14,386 nucleotides of DNA from NCBI GenBank assembly GCA_949045875.1, contig CARPYP010000038.1:1-14386 (forward strand), written 5' to 3'. Source of the DNA: an uncultured Clostridia bacterium (GTDB taxonomy: Bacteria > Bacillota > Clostridia > TANB77 > CAG-508). A program made the translations under genes and the position numbers. The notes beneath the pieces are model-generated. The model ran no database searches. It was not told the origin of the DNA and saw only the letters and a list, made by a program, of their open reading frames with translations. This document shows positions 1 through 7,082 of the stretch, one piece after another (position 1 is the first letter of the stretch; each line of letters begins with the position of its first letter).

Positions 1-168
1 AAACTTTTTTAACATTTTTCATTTTACCTATTGACATTTCTTAGCTGGACTTTTCATAAATTCAATATATTTTCATCTACATCTTTTATTTCTCTTTTTC
101 TTGCCATAAATGATAAATTTTATTTCTCTTTCCTATGGTTCCCTTATTTTGGAAAACTTAAAATATTC

Positions 169-212
169 GGGATTATCCCAAGCCAACTATGGAATAATCC
201 CATATTTTTTTT
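169..212. terminator. Hairpin terminator downstream of the HU-like gene
   Basis: Arms GGGATTATCCC (169-179) and GGAATAATCCC (191-201) pair over 11 positions with one mismatch and an 11-nt loop. On the plus strand the stem is followed by a run of eight T, the classic intrinsic-terminator form, although no convincing plus-strand gene ends here. On the minus strand the hairpin lies about 40 nt after the HU-like stop codon and is followed only by a weaker T-rich stretch. It may be bidirectional and close the long minus-strand operon. Confidence 0.6.
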
Positions 213-241
213 GTGGATTATTTTTTCAAAAAAGTAACTTT

Positions 242-541
242 TTATGTTGTTTTCATATATTGATAACCATTTTTGACTCTGTTTTTTATATTGTTGGTTA
301 CTTGGAATGATGTATAAGTCATCTTCCCTATAGTCTTTTCACTATTACCATATAAATTTTTGTATGTAGTTTCTTTTTTTTCTCTCAAAATAAATTTGCC
401 TAGTTTTGGGATTTCAACCTGATTCCCTTTTAATAAATTTTCAATAATAACACCAGATGATACATTAAAAATTTCATCTACAACATAAGGAGTTACCATA
501 CATCTTTTTGCTACTTCGTTTATAAAATGATTTTTATTCAA
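242..541 (-). CDS. HU/IHF-family histone-like DNA-binding protein (YonN-like)
   Basis: A 99-residue protein co-linear with HU. The N-terminus MNKNHFINEVAKR matches the HU helix 1 pattern, KGNQVEIPKLGKFILREKK (residues 38-56) matches the beta-sheet entry to the DNA arm, and the C-terminal helix is around residues 80-91. HU proteins bend and coat DNA as dimers. The start is set at TTG 541 because GGAGG (550-554) lies 8 nt upstream and the resulting N-terminus fits HU exactly; in-frame ATGs at 601 and 556 give non-HU extensions and poor ribosome-site spacing. The gene overlaps the polymerase stop by 8 nt, so translational coupling is likely. The arm-tip Pro of the canonical RNPxTG motif is not conserved (KNLYGN here), which may alter DNA kinking. 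In phage SPbeta an HU-like gene (yonN) also sits beside the RNA polymerase gene yonO. Family is near certain; the role as polymerase partner is inferred. Confidence 0.87.
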   Translation of the reverse strand: MNKNHFINEVAKRCMVTPYVVDEIFNVSSGVIIENLLKGNQVEIPKLGKFILREKKETTYKNLYGNSEKTIGKMTYTSFQVTNNIKNRVKNGYQYMKTT

Positions 542-3371
542 TAACTGTTCCTCCATATCTTTTGAAATGAATACCATATAATTTAAGATCGCCATCTTCA
601 TCTTCAGCGATATAGGAATTATTAGATTGATTAAGTTTTGTCATAATTTCTATAATTTCATTATTTTTATGATTAAATAATACATAAAATAACAATTTAG
701 AAATATGGGAATATTTCTTCATATCAGTGTGTTCAATAAGCGAAAACATAGTGTGTATATTTATTTTCAACTTTTGAATATCAAAAACCAAATTATCTTT
801 ATATTGTGAAGTTAATATGTATTTTTCTTCTGTTGAATAGTAATCTTTTGACCACACTGCATTAATAGAAGATGTAGCGGTTTCGCACATTTTTATAATC
901 TTAGATACCTGCTTTTTATTTACTGAGTTAGGATTAAAATCATAAAATCTAAAACATTCACATAAAGGTATCAAATCCTCTAATTTTACTTTCTCCGAAC
1001 GATATTGGTTAATTTCTCTCAATAAATAGTCCATAGTTGTTTTATGGTAGTTATACTTCTTTTTTTGAGGGTTGTGATATCCTTTTGTTTTGGCAATAAA
1101 TCCCAAAAACGCAGGTTTAACGGTTTTACCTTCAAACGTTTTTTTTCTCCATTTCTCTTTTATTTCCTTAATTTCCTTACTAGAAGAAATGTCAAATTCC
1201 TTTTTCGCTTTATCAATTTCAATACAACTTAAAACATTTAATACACAAATATCATGGTAAATCTCTTTGATATCCTCATAACAATCTAGCAAAGATTTCT
1301 TGGATTTATTAATAAAGTCCCACATTAATGTGTTGAGTTCTTGAGACAAATTAACAATTTCACCTATTTTATTTTCGCTTGTTTTATAATCTAAATCAGA
1401 CTTTTGTGCATTTGTATAATACCTTTTTGATTTTTTTGCAGCGACCCTGTTGGCAGGGACTTTGAATATATCATAATTCTTTAAAGCCGCATTTATGATT
1501 ATATCATTATCAGATATAATCATCTGATCCGAATCGTAATCGGCGCCTGATAAACGTTCTAGCGTATTCTCACCAATAGCATTAATACAAACAATTTCAT
1601 TAGTGAGATTAAAATACTTGTCAATCAAATCGTGCCTCATATTCTCTGTAATAAGAATATTTGATGTTGAAATATGTGGGCTACGACATCCAAGTATTTT
1701 TTTACCATATTCATAACGAGTAGTATGTATATGTCCTGGTGGAAGAGAAGTAGTGCCATCAAATTTTCCAATAGTGTGTAGCAACATTTCATAAGGATTC
1801 CCAAAAAGAACAGAATAATTACCATTTATAAGAATATGTCCCTTTTTCATATTTTTTAAATAAGCTTTGCATGTTTCTCTTTTGAAGTTATAAAAATACT
1901 TTGTTTTATAAAATTTATTTGATATATTCATCATTGTATAAACAATATCATTCTTATCTTTAAAAACATTTGATATGGCTTCATTATCATGTTCATCAAA
2001 AGACGAGCATTTAATATGATATTTTAAAACATTGATATCAGTATTTAATAAATTTACATAATCCAACGAAGGTTTCAATAACTCATGTACTTCATTTTTA
2101 CTAAGTTGTATTGTATTCAATAATTGATAATGTGCTTGTACCATTTTTCCGTCAAAGAAATGTGTTTTCTTTTCATGCTTAACAACACTAAAAGTAGAAT
2201 CAATTTGTTTTAACCATTGTAATAACGGCGCAAATTTTATATATTTGATACTATTTGGAGTGGTTATCAATTTTATGTCTTTAATGTCAGTGGCAAGGGT
2301 AATGCAGTCCTTATTTAACTGTGAAATATTATCAATACCATTATCTTCAAACCACTTCTGGATATTTGCATTAAAACAACAAGATTTGAAGAATCTGTTT
2401 CGCAGCAATATCATTCCATAACAATTATATTTGCTCATAATAGACCGATCAATTAAAGATTGCCCATCAAAGATAGAATTTGAAATATCAATTTCTCCCT
2501 CTTTGACTGTAATTCTATTATACTCGTTCATTTCAACGATAACAGAATTTTCGATAAACTTACTATCATAATCAGGTATGATCAATATACTTTTAGGTTC
2601 AATTGTTATTATATCAATGGCACTGCTGGTTGGGAGAGAAATATATGATTCTAATGCAGCAAGATCAACATCATCACCATTTTCAATTACTAATCCACAC
2701 ATTTCCCATTCGTGCATTTTAGGATACAATGATTCTTCAACAAATAAACATTTTCCTACACGGGCAGATCCAGAAGTACGTTTAAATCTAATATAGTGAT
2801 TACCATTACAATTAAAACCATTTTCATATAAATAATCACGCAATTTCTTACGAGAATAAACAACTCCTATTGTTTTTGTCTTATAAATATGGTTTCCATC
2901 TTTATCTTCAACATATTCAAAACCATCTGGTAATTCATATTGTGTCTTCTCATTAGTAGGGGTGGAAACAATAATTCCTATAATAACATTAGAAATGATC
3001 GCAATATTATCATTGAATTGCAATTCATCTAATAAATATCCATCCATAACATAGGTATTCTTTTTTACTTTATTAAAATCTTTGCTACTATATTTGAAAG
3101 TTACATTAATCACCTTATCACTATATTCTTTGCCGTTATGCTTAAATGATAAGGTATTATTTTTGCCATAAGTTTCTTTTGCAATCTCTCTCAATTTTTC
3201 ACTATCTAAACTAAAATCAAGAGAATTGATAAATCTGTTATAATTTATATTTCCAGATTTAGTTATGAGTCTATAACCAGTTTTGTTTTTTGTTTCATCT
3301 TTGAAATTGTTTGCTAAATATAAATCTTTAGCATCAATACTTGGTATGTAAATACAATTTCGATTTTCCAT
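534..3371 (-). CDS. Single-chain double-psi beta-barrel RNA polymerase (YonO/QDE-1-like)
   Basis: A 945-aa protein with the signature of two-barrel RNA polymerases. Residues 609-618 read GADYDSDQMI, closely resembling NADFDGDQM of the bacterial beta' subunit and the DxDGD loop of QDE-1-type RdRPs and of YonO. D611, D613 and D615 are the predicted Mg-binding triad. Upstream, GCRSPH (R563-H566) matches the R(N/S)P motif that precedes the catalytic loop in this superfamily, and GNPYEML lies in the preceding conserved segment. YonO of SPbeta, about 900 aa, is a DNA-dependent single-subunit polymerase, whereas QDE-1 uses RNA templates; the sequence alone does not decide the template. The usual Gly of DxDGD is Ser (S614). 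The start is firm: GGAGG 7 nt upstream, and the ATG overlaps the nuclease stop (TAATG). It likely transcribes genes of this element independently of host RNA polymerase. Confidence 0.85.
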   Translation of the reverse strand: MENRNCIYIPSIDAKDLYLANNFKDETKNKTGYRLITKSGNINYNRFINSLDFSLDSEKLREIAKETYGKNNTLSFKHNGKEYSDKVINVTFKYSSKDFNKVKKNTYVMDGYLLDELQFNDNIAIISNVIIGIIVSTPTNEKTQYELPDGFEYVEDKDGNHIYKTKTIGVVYSRKKLRDYLYENGFNCNGNHYIRFKRTSGSARVGKCLFVEESLYPKMHEWEMCGLVIENGDDVDLAALESYISLPTSSAIDIITIEPKSILIIPDYDSKFIENSVIVEMNEYNRITVKEGEIDISNSIFDGQSLIDRSIMSKYNCYGMILLRNRFFKSCCFNANIQKWFEDNGIDNISQLNKDCITLATDIKDIKLITTPNSIKYIKFAPLLQWLKQIDSTFSVVKHEKKTHFFDGKMVQAHYQLLNTIQLSKNEVHELLKPSLDYVNLLNTDINVLKYHIKCSSFDEHDNEAISNVFKDKNDIVYTMMNISNKFYKTKYFYNFKRETCKAYLKNMKKGHILINGNYSVLFGNPYEMLLHTIGKFDGTTSLPPGHIHTTRYEYGKKILGCRSPHISTSNILITENMRHDLIDKYFNLTNEIVCINAIGENTLERLSGADYDSDQMIISDNDIIINAALKNYDIFKVPANRVAAKKSKRYYTNAQKSDLDYKTSENKIGEIVNLSQELNTLMWDFINKSKKSLLDCYEDIKEIYHDICVLNVLSCIEIDKAKKEFDISSSKEIKEIKEKWRKKTFEGKTVKPAFLGFIAKTKGYHNPQKKKYNYHKTTMDYLLREINQYRSEKVKLEDLIPLCECFRFYDFNPNSVNKKQVSKIIKMCETATSSINAVWSKDYYSTEEKYILTSQYKDNLVFDIQKLKINIHTMFSLIEHTDMKKYSHISKLLFYVLFNHKNNEIIEIMTKLNQSNNSYIAEDEDGDLKLYGIHFKRYGGTVIE
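550..554 (-). promoter_or_regulatory. Ribosome binding site that fixes the TTG start of the HU-like gene
   Basis: GGAGG inside the last codons of the polymerase gene, 8 nt before TTG 541. It overlaps the in-frame ATG at 556-554 and so cannot serve that ATG. Confidence 0.75.
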
Positions 3372-5233
3372 TATCTAGCCTCCATAATTCTAAAATTATA
3401 ATATGACTCATTAATAATACACTTCATTGCCCTATAAATTTTTCGCTTTAGTTGTATATCTAAATCCTTGACATCGCCTCCAAAATTAATTCGTATAAAC
3501 TTATTACAAATACTAACATCTTTATCAATAAATGATAACTCTAAATAAAAATCTCCTGCTTTTTGCAATCTCCAATATTTATTTTTACATGAATTAACTA
3601 ATGCAATATACTTTTGAATTATTTCTTCGATGCCTATCTTTCTGTCCATTTCTTCTTTTTTCTTCTTGATTGACAAATTGATGTAATTTATAAATCTGTT
3701 ATATATTTTTTCTTCGAATTTTCCAAATAAATCAGTTTTTGTAGAAAAAGTATGCCATCTAACCATTTTGTATCCATCTAATAAAGTAATATCCTGTCCA
3801 CCTGCTGTTACTCTTAGTTTAAAATTAGAGGTATTATTACATATTTCAGAAATATTTTTGATTATTTCTTGATACTTAGAATCATTTTTTAAACATGACT
3901 CAATATATTCATATTCTAAATCTTGAAATGCTTCTTTCCGAAATTTGTTAAAATATCCTTTTATATAATTTTCTTCAATTAAATTGGCACTTATTCTAAT
4001 GTTTCCGATTTCTTCTATTAAAAACTTACTATGAATATAATCTTGAAATTTAATTGTAAAATCTAAAGTATGTAGTGGATACTTACCACAAGCCCAATGG
4101 CTATAAGGAATAATACTTTTGACATATGGTAAGTTTCCAACATGTTTTATCCTTTTTAAAATATTTTTTCCTTTAGTAATATAAGTGTTCAATAAAGAAA
4201 CGCACTTTTCTGCCTCATTTTTATAGTCTAATGGAAGAATGCCTCCTTTTTGTAATTTAACTTTTATGACTTCTTCTTCAAACAACGTATAATCCAAATA
4301 TGAGAACTCTGTTCTGCATGTAACATGATAAATTTTAGGAGATACATGAGCTAAAGAAATTTTAATTTCGTCTGTTTCTAATGTATGTAGCATACTATAA
4401 AAATGTTGGTTGATATTGTTCATAAAACACTCTTTTAAATCAATGCAAGATTTTTTCTTGATTGTGTAATAACACCATAATTTATCATTATACTCCAACT
4501 TATCAAAGCTTTTTAATACATTTTCAGTTTTTTCTCTCTTATTTACGTATTCTTGTAAGTCAATCCAAAACCAATCCAATCGTTCCCATTGAATCTTGTA
4601 ATTCAACTTATCTTGACGTTTCCATTCAAGTTTCCTTTTAGCAATAGTATCCTCATAATCTGTTCTTGAATAACTCTTAATAAAGCACTCACCATTAGAA
4701 TAAATAATATTAAATTCTGGAATGTCATTTTTATACTTTTGATTAATAAAATATCTTGTATCAACTTCTACAACATCATTTTCTAGTTCATCCCACTTAG
4801 GTGCGTATAATTCAGTCTTCCGATTAGTAATTTTGATTTCAAAATAAAATACTTTATCAATAGTAGTAGTTACAATTATATCCGGTCTATAATCCCCAAA
4901 AGAGGTGTACAATGTTTTCTCAATTTCAATGGCCTTGACTTCATATTGAATGTTATTAACAATAAATTTACATCCTTTTTCAAATAACCAGTTTTTACAG
5001 ATATAATGAATATAAATCTCATCACTACATCCGCCAGTTTCGTGATAAAAGTGAGGTTGTACTTGATAAGCAATATCTTTTTTGTAAGCCATTGGTTTAA
5101 TTAGTCCTTTACAACAGGGACAATAATAGTTGATATTTTCCTTAGCATCTTCAATATGTATATAATTTGCAGAACCATTTAAAGAATCTAAACCAACGAT
5201 TAATTGTGGTAAATCTTTTTCAATAATATCCAA
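3371..5233 (-). CDS. Large CoiA-like protein: zinc-binding module plus PD-(D/E)XK nuclease core
   Basis: A 620-residue protein from the TTG start. Numbered from the upstream ATG (+2), it has a CPCC cluster (C40-C43), then PHFYH (62-66), C71 and ExxxHxxxK (E74, H78, K82), as in the N-terminal zinc and H...K motifs of CoiA. A restriction-fold core follows: RPD (D120) and FYFEIK (E134, K136), giving D-x13-E-x-K with all three catalytic residues present. CoiA acts in competence and recombination; related nucleases occur on phages and plasmids. At about 620 aa this is well above usual CoiA length (roughly 350-400), and the C-terminal 400 residues, lysine-rich with no motif I recognise, are unexplained. 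TTG 5233 is chosen because AAGGAGG abuts the ATG at 5239 with zero spacing but lies 6 nt from the TTG. The stop overlaps the polymerase start by one base. DNA processing or defence is plausible; the substrate is unknown. Confidence 0.65.
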   Translation of the reverse strand: MDIIEKDLPQLIVGLDSLNGSANYIHIEDAKENINYYCPCCKGLIKPMAYKKDIAYQVQPHFYHETGGCSDEIYIHYICKNWLFEKGCKFIVNNIQYEVKAIEIEKTLYTSFGDYRPDIIVTTTIDKVFYFEIKITNRKTELYAPKWDELENDVVEVDTRYFINQKYKNDIPEFNIIYSNGECFIKSYSRTDYEDTIAKRKLEWKRQDKLNYKIQWERLDWFWIDLQEYVNKREKTENVLKSFDKLEYNDKLWCYYTIKKKSCIDLKECFMNNINQHFYSMLHTLETDEIKISLAHVSPKIYHVTCRTEFSYLDYTLFEEEVIKVKLQKGGILPLDYKNEAEKCVSLLNTYITKGKNILKRIKHVGNLPYVKSIIPYSHWACGKYPLHTLDFTIKFQDYIHSKFLIEEIGNIRISANLIEENYIKGYFNKFRKEAFQDLEYEYIESCLKNDSKYQEIIKNISEICNNTSNFKLRVTAGGQDITLLDGYKMVRWHTFSTKTDLFGKFEEKIYNRFINYINLSIKKKKEEMDRKIGIEEIIQKYIALVNSCKNKYWRLQKAGDFYLELSFIDKDVSICNKFIRINFGGDVKDLDIQLKRKIYRAMKCIINESYYNFRIMEAR

Positions 5234-5239
5234 AAGCAT

Positions 5240-5244
5240 CCTCC
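5240..5244 (-). promoter_or_regulatory. Ribosome binding site that fixes the TTG start of the CoiA-like gene
   Basis: GGAGG ends immediately before ATG 5239, leaving no spacer for that codon. The third codon, TTG 5233, has the ideal 6-nt spacing, so it is the likely initiator. Confidence 0.7.
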
Positions 5245-5275
5245 TTCACTTTTGCTATATTTAATATTTCTCTAT

Positions 5276-5304
5276 TAGAAATTCCATTACCAATGAAATT
5301 TCTA
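5276..5304. repeat. Hairpin between the ParB-like and CoiA-like genes
   Basis: Arms TAGAAATTCCATT (5276-5288) and AATGAAATTTCTA (5292-5304) pair over 13 positions with one mismatch and a 3-nt loop. The hairpin begins one nucleotide beyond the 93-aa gene's stop codon and lacks a T tract on the minus strand, so it is not a standard terminator. It may be a processing or mRNA-stability element separating the nuclease-polymerase-HU triad from the upstream cistrons, or a protein-binding palindrome. Confidence 0.55.
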
Positions 5305-5305
5305 T

Positions 5306-5587
5306 TTAGTTCACAAAATATACAGGAACGATATCCATACCACTTTGTTTTGCAATCTTATAACTTGAATATCCATCAACAAGAGTAAAGTCTTTAGATA
5401 ATAAAATGTAAGATTCAAATTCGCCAGTTTCTAACCAGTATCGTATTTTACGATTCCAGTCTATCATACCAATTTTCTTGCTTTTGAGATATCTAGGAAT
5501 TTTAATCTCATTTATATCAATCCAGTACTCATATCCGATTTCATATTTACTAAATATTCTTTTTAAAAATCTAATAATTTTCTTCAT
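5306..5587 (-). CDS. Small ParB/sulfiredoxin-fold protein
   Basis: A 93-aa protein with the core of the ParB N-terminal (ParB/Srx) fold and nothing else: WIDINEIKIPRYL (residues 22-34) as the first strand and loop, then DFTLVDGYSSYKIAK (66-80), where LVDGYSS resembles the nucleotide-binding DGxxR/DGxSS loop, and a closing strand VPVYFV. The Arg of the usual GHRR motif is absent, so CTPase or nuclease activity should not be assumed. A basic N-terminus (KKIIRFLKRIFSK) precedes the fold and may bind nucleic acid or membrane. The start has GGTGG 6 nt upstream and overlaps the zinc-ribbon gene's stop by 17 nt. It is the third ParB-fold protein in this operon. The fold call is good; the function is unknown. 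Confidence 0.6.
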   Translation of the reverse strand: MKKIIRFLKRIFSKYEIGYEYWIDINEIKIPRYLKSKKIGMIDWNRKIRYWLETGEFESYILLSKDFTLVDGYSSYKIAKQSGMDIVPVYFVN

Positions 5588-5813
5588 AATTATCCACCAT
5601 AGTTTTCACTTTATAACCTAACCATTCCAATAGATCCTGTATTCCATATATGCAGTCATAATGTCTGCATTCTCCATTTTCATTTTCTACATAGTTTTCA
5701 CCATAATATATTCCCTGTCCACAAGAAGAGCAGAAGAGGACAGCTTTTTGTGGAATATAATTTGGACATCTGGAATCATGCCCAATAATTTTTCTGCAAA
5801 ATTCACAAATCAA
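5571..5813 (-). CDS. Small double zinc-ribbon protein of unknown function
   Basis: An 80-aa protein rich in metal ligands. C3-x2-C6, H12 and C16 form one probable zinc site; C28-x2-C31 with C49, H51 and C54 form a second (HYDC and CIYGI region). The C-terminal LLEWLGYKVKT is helical without cysteines. Similar small proteins occur in clostridial mobile elements, but I know no assigned function; nucleic-acid or protein binding is the usual guess. The start is TTG 5813, overlapping the previous gene's TGA as TTGA, and no upstream in-frame start exists before a stop. The GGAG-like site lies rather far upstream (about 13 nt), so translation probably depends on coupling. It overlaps the 93-aa ParB-fold gene by 17 nt. 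Confidence 0.65.
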   Translation of the reverse strand: MICEFCRKIIGHDSRCPNYIPQKAVLFCSSCGQGIYYGENYVENENGECRHYDCIYGIQDLLEWLGYKVKTMVDNYEENY

Positions 5814-6007
5814 AGTTTATACAACACTCCTTTCACGAATATTTTCAAGTTTTCGTATTCAAAGCAATTATTATTTGGATAACAGATATTTTTTATTCCT
5901 AAATCTTTTATGGTAGCCACACATGATAAATACTGATAATATATATTAAAAGGACGATCTTTTCTTATTTGGTATATATTATAATCATTCTTAATTACCA
6001 TCAGCAT
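5810..6007 (-). CDS. Hypothetical 65-aa protein
   Basis: Not recognised. A soluble, slightly basic protein with aromatic-rich segments (RPFNIYYQYLSC) and two later cysteines (NICYPNNNCFEYENL), giving a possible but weak metal site. It has no membrane segment or known motif. The start overlaps the stop of the 120-aa gene by 17 nt (ATG 6007) or 11 nt (ATG 6001, residue 3); neither has a strong ribosome site, so coupling to the upstream cistron is probable. Its position in an unbroken chain of overlapping genes and the absence of a competing ORF favour a real gene. Function unknown. Confidence 0.5.
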   Translation of the reverse strand: MLMVIKNDYNIYQIRKDRPFNIYYQYLSCVATIKDLGIKNICYPNNNCFEYENLKIFVKGVLYKL

Positions 6008-6353
6008 TTATTAGGCTTTCTTTTTCTAAAAGTTCATTACCTTTATAAAAGCATTGATAAATGTATTCATAACGTTTAATATATTCATCAAAAAATCCAG
6101 ATAAACTTGCTTGTTCAACGATTCTGCTAATGTTGTCTGTTATAGTTTTACGACAACCTGATATGTACTGAGTATCAATTTCTTGGCGATCAATTCTAAA
6201 GCTGCCACCAATATCTTTATATTTTAATTCCATTTCTAAAGAATATTTATCTATTCTTTTATTGTATCTATATGTACATACAGCATTATATCCTTTATAT
6301 CCATATTCTCCTAAATCGAATTCAAGTGTTATACCTTTATATTTAGCAACCAT
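5991..6353 (-). CDS. Conserved-looking hypothetical 120-aa protein
   Basis: No family identified. The first 60 residues alternate hydrophobic and charged residues as in a beta-sheet (ITLEFDLGEYGYKGYNAV, then YSLEMELKYKDIGGSFRI). Residues 62-110 look helical (NISRIVEQASLSGFFDEYI, then YEYIYQCFYKGNELLEKE). No signal peptide, membrane helix or catalytic motif is seen. The start is well supported: GGAGG 7 nt before ATG 6353, overlapping the end of the 73-aa gene. The small alpha/beta layout resembles accessory proteins of clostridial conjugative or phage elements, but that is an impression, not an assignment. Confidence 0.6.
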   Translation of the reverse strand: MVAKYKGITLEFDLGEYGYKGYNAVCTYRYNKRIDKYSLEMELKYKDIGGSFRIDRQEIDTQYISGCRKTITDNISRIVEQASLSGFFDEYIKRYEYIYQCFYKGNELLEKESLINADGN

Positions 6354-6564
6354 TCTTATTCCTCCGTTTATCTCTAATTTCTAAGTTTTTCTTACATTGT
6401 TTATCAAATTTTCTATCTTGCAAAATTCTACTTGCTATAGGGGAGTGCATGTTTATCCTTCCACTGCAATTTGTATAAAAATCTGTAAAATAAATTAAGC
6501 CTCCAAAAGTAGAACAGTTTTCATAATTGTTATTTGGTATTTTTACTGTGTAATTTTTGGTCAT
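6343..6564 (-). CDS. Hypothetical 73-aa protein
   Basis: Not recognised. The N-terminal half is uncharged and polar-aromatic (FGGLIYFTDFYTNCSGRINM); the C-terminus is strongly basic (ILQDRKFDKQCKKNLEIRDKRRNKNGC), compatible with nucleic-acid binding. Four cysteines (residues 17, 33, 57 and 73) are scattered and do not make a clear zinc motif. AAAGGAGAG lies about 12 nt before ATG 6564, a long but usable spacing. The gene overlaps the 120-aa gene by 11 nt, consistent with one transcript. Confidence 0.5.
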   Translation of the reverse strand: MTKNYTVKIPNNNYENCSTFGGLIYFTDFYTNCSGRINMHSPIASRILQDRKFDKQCKKNLEIRDKRRNKNGC

Positions 6565-6613
6565 TTATAGTGATTCTCTCCTTTATATTTTTATGTGTAA
6601 ATTTGTTATTCAT
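6530..6613 (-). CDS. Possible 27-aa leader peptide
   Basis: ATG 6613 is preceded by AAAAGGAG with 9-nt spacing, a better ribosome site than that of the following 73-aa gene. The reading frame runs 27 codons (basic, beginning MNKFTHKN-like as MNNKFTHKNIKERI) and ends inside the 73-aa gene in another frame. It could be a translational leader for that gene or a chance ORF; length alone cannot decide. Confidence 0.3.
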   Translation of the reverse strand: MNNKFTHKNIKERITINDQKLHSKNTK

Positions 6614-6648
6614 AGTTCAATTCTCCTTTTTATTAAAGTAACTATTGT

Positions 6649-6756
6649 CTATATAGAGAAATGGGGGCGTGTTTCAAATGCTACTGTATTCAGTTGGTAA
6701 CTCCAAGAACCTGACATATCATACAATGCTGGATTTATAAACCTAACAAGAAAATT
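6649..6756 (-). pseudogene. Decayed coding fragment, about 35 codons, no start
   Basis: An open stretch bounded by TGA (6759-6757) upstream and TAG downstream translates to protein-like sequence including FINPALYDMSGSWSYQLN and TRPHFSI. It has no start codon or ribosome site and is in a different frame from the truncated ORF just upstream (6783-7070). It may be the displaced C-terminus of that gene or of another lost gene. Family not identified. Confidence 0.35.
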
Positions 6757-6782
6757 TCAGAACATATAGTTGTCAACTAGAT

Positions 6783-7070
6783 TTAAAACACAATGAGAGT
6801 AGTTATTTTGTCTAACTTTTTAAAAGTTAGACAAGATTCAAAATATCCATAGTGAGAGAGTAATTCTAAATCTTCAAGATATTTGTGATTAATCTTTCCA
6901 TCATGATAATTTGATTTTAAGTGTGACCAGTGACACAGTCCTAAAATACTGAATGCCACTGTATCATCCAATGCTCTACGGGAGCACAGATAGGAGAAGA
7001 TAATTACTCGCTTATCACCGAGTCTTTTGTTATAGATTATTTCTCGTGCTATCTTTACATAGTTAGGCAA
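6783..7070 (-). pseudogene. Truncated replication-protein-like N-terminal domain
   Basis: A 95-aa ORF starting at TTG 7070, with AGGTG about 5 nt upstream and only 12 nt after the ParB-fold gene. Residues 1-78 look like the first winged-helix domain of a plasmid or phage replication protein: NYVKIAREIIYNKRLGDKRV, then a helix containing YLCSRRALDD and LGLCHWSH, and a wing-like KINHKYLEDLELLSHYGYF. Such proteins usually exceed 200 aa; this one stops soon after a perfect 27-nt palindrome (6808-6834) that supplies part of its last codons. A frame-shifted coding fragment follows at 6649-6756. I read it as a gene broken at its C-terminus, although a functional single-domain DNA-binding protein is possible. 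Confidence 0.45.
6808..6834. repeat. Perfect 27-nt palindrome inside the truncated ORF
   Basis: TTGTCTAACTTTT (6808-6820) and AAAAGTTAGACAA (6822-6834) are exact reverse complements with a single central T. There is no T tract after it on either strand, so it is not a good terminator. It lies where the replication-like ORF loses its expected continuation, which suggests a rearrangement scar or a protein-binding site. Confidence 0.7.
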
Positions 7071-7082
7071 GCTATCACCTAT

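Noticed and set aside
31..310. Plus-strand open frames at the low end of the window
   Set aside because: No ribosome site, composition dominated by Phe/Ser/Ile as expected from AT-rich non-coding strand, and they run across the terminator hairpin and the HU-like gene.
2578..2796. Plus-strand ORFs inside the polymerase and neighbouring genes
   Set aside because: Antisense shadows of long, motif-bearing minus-strand genes, with no ribosome sites of their own.
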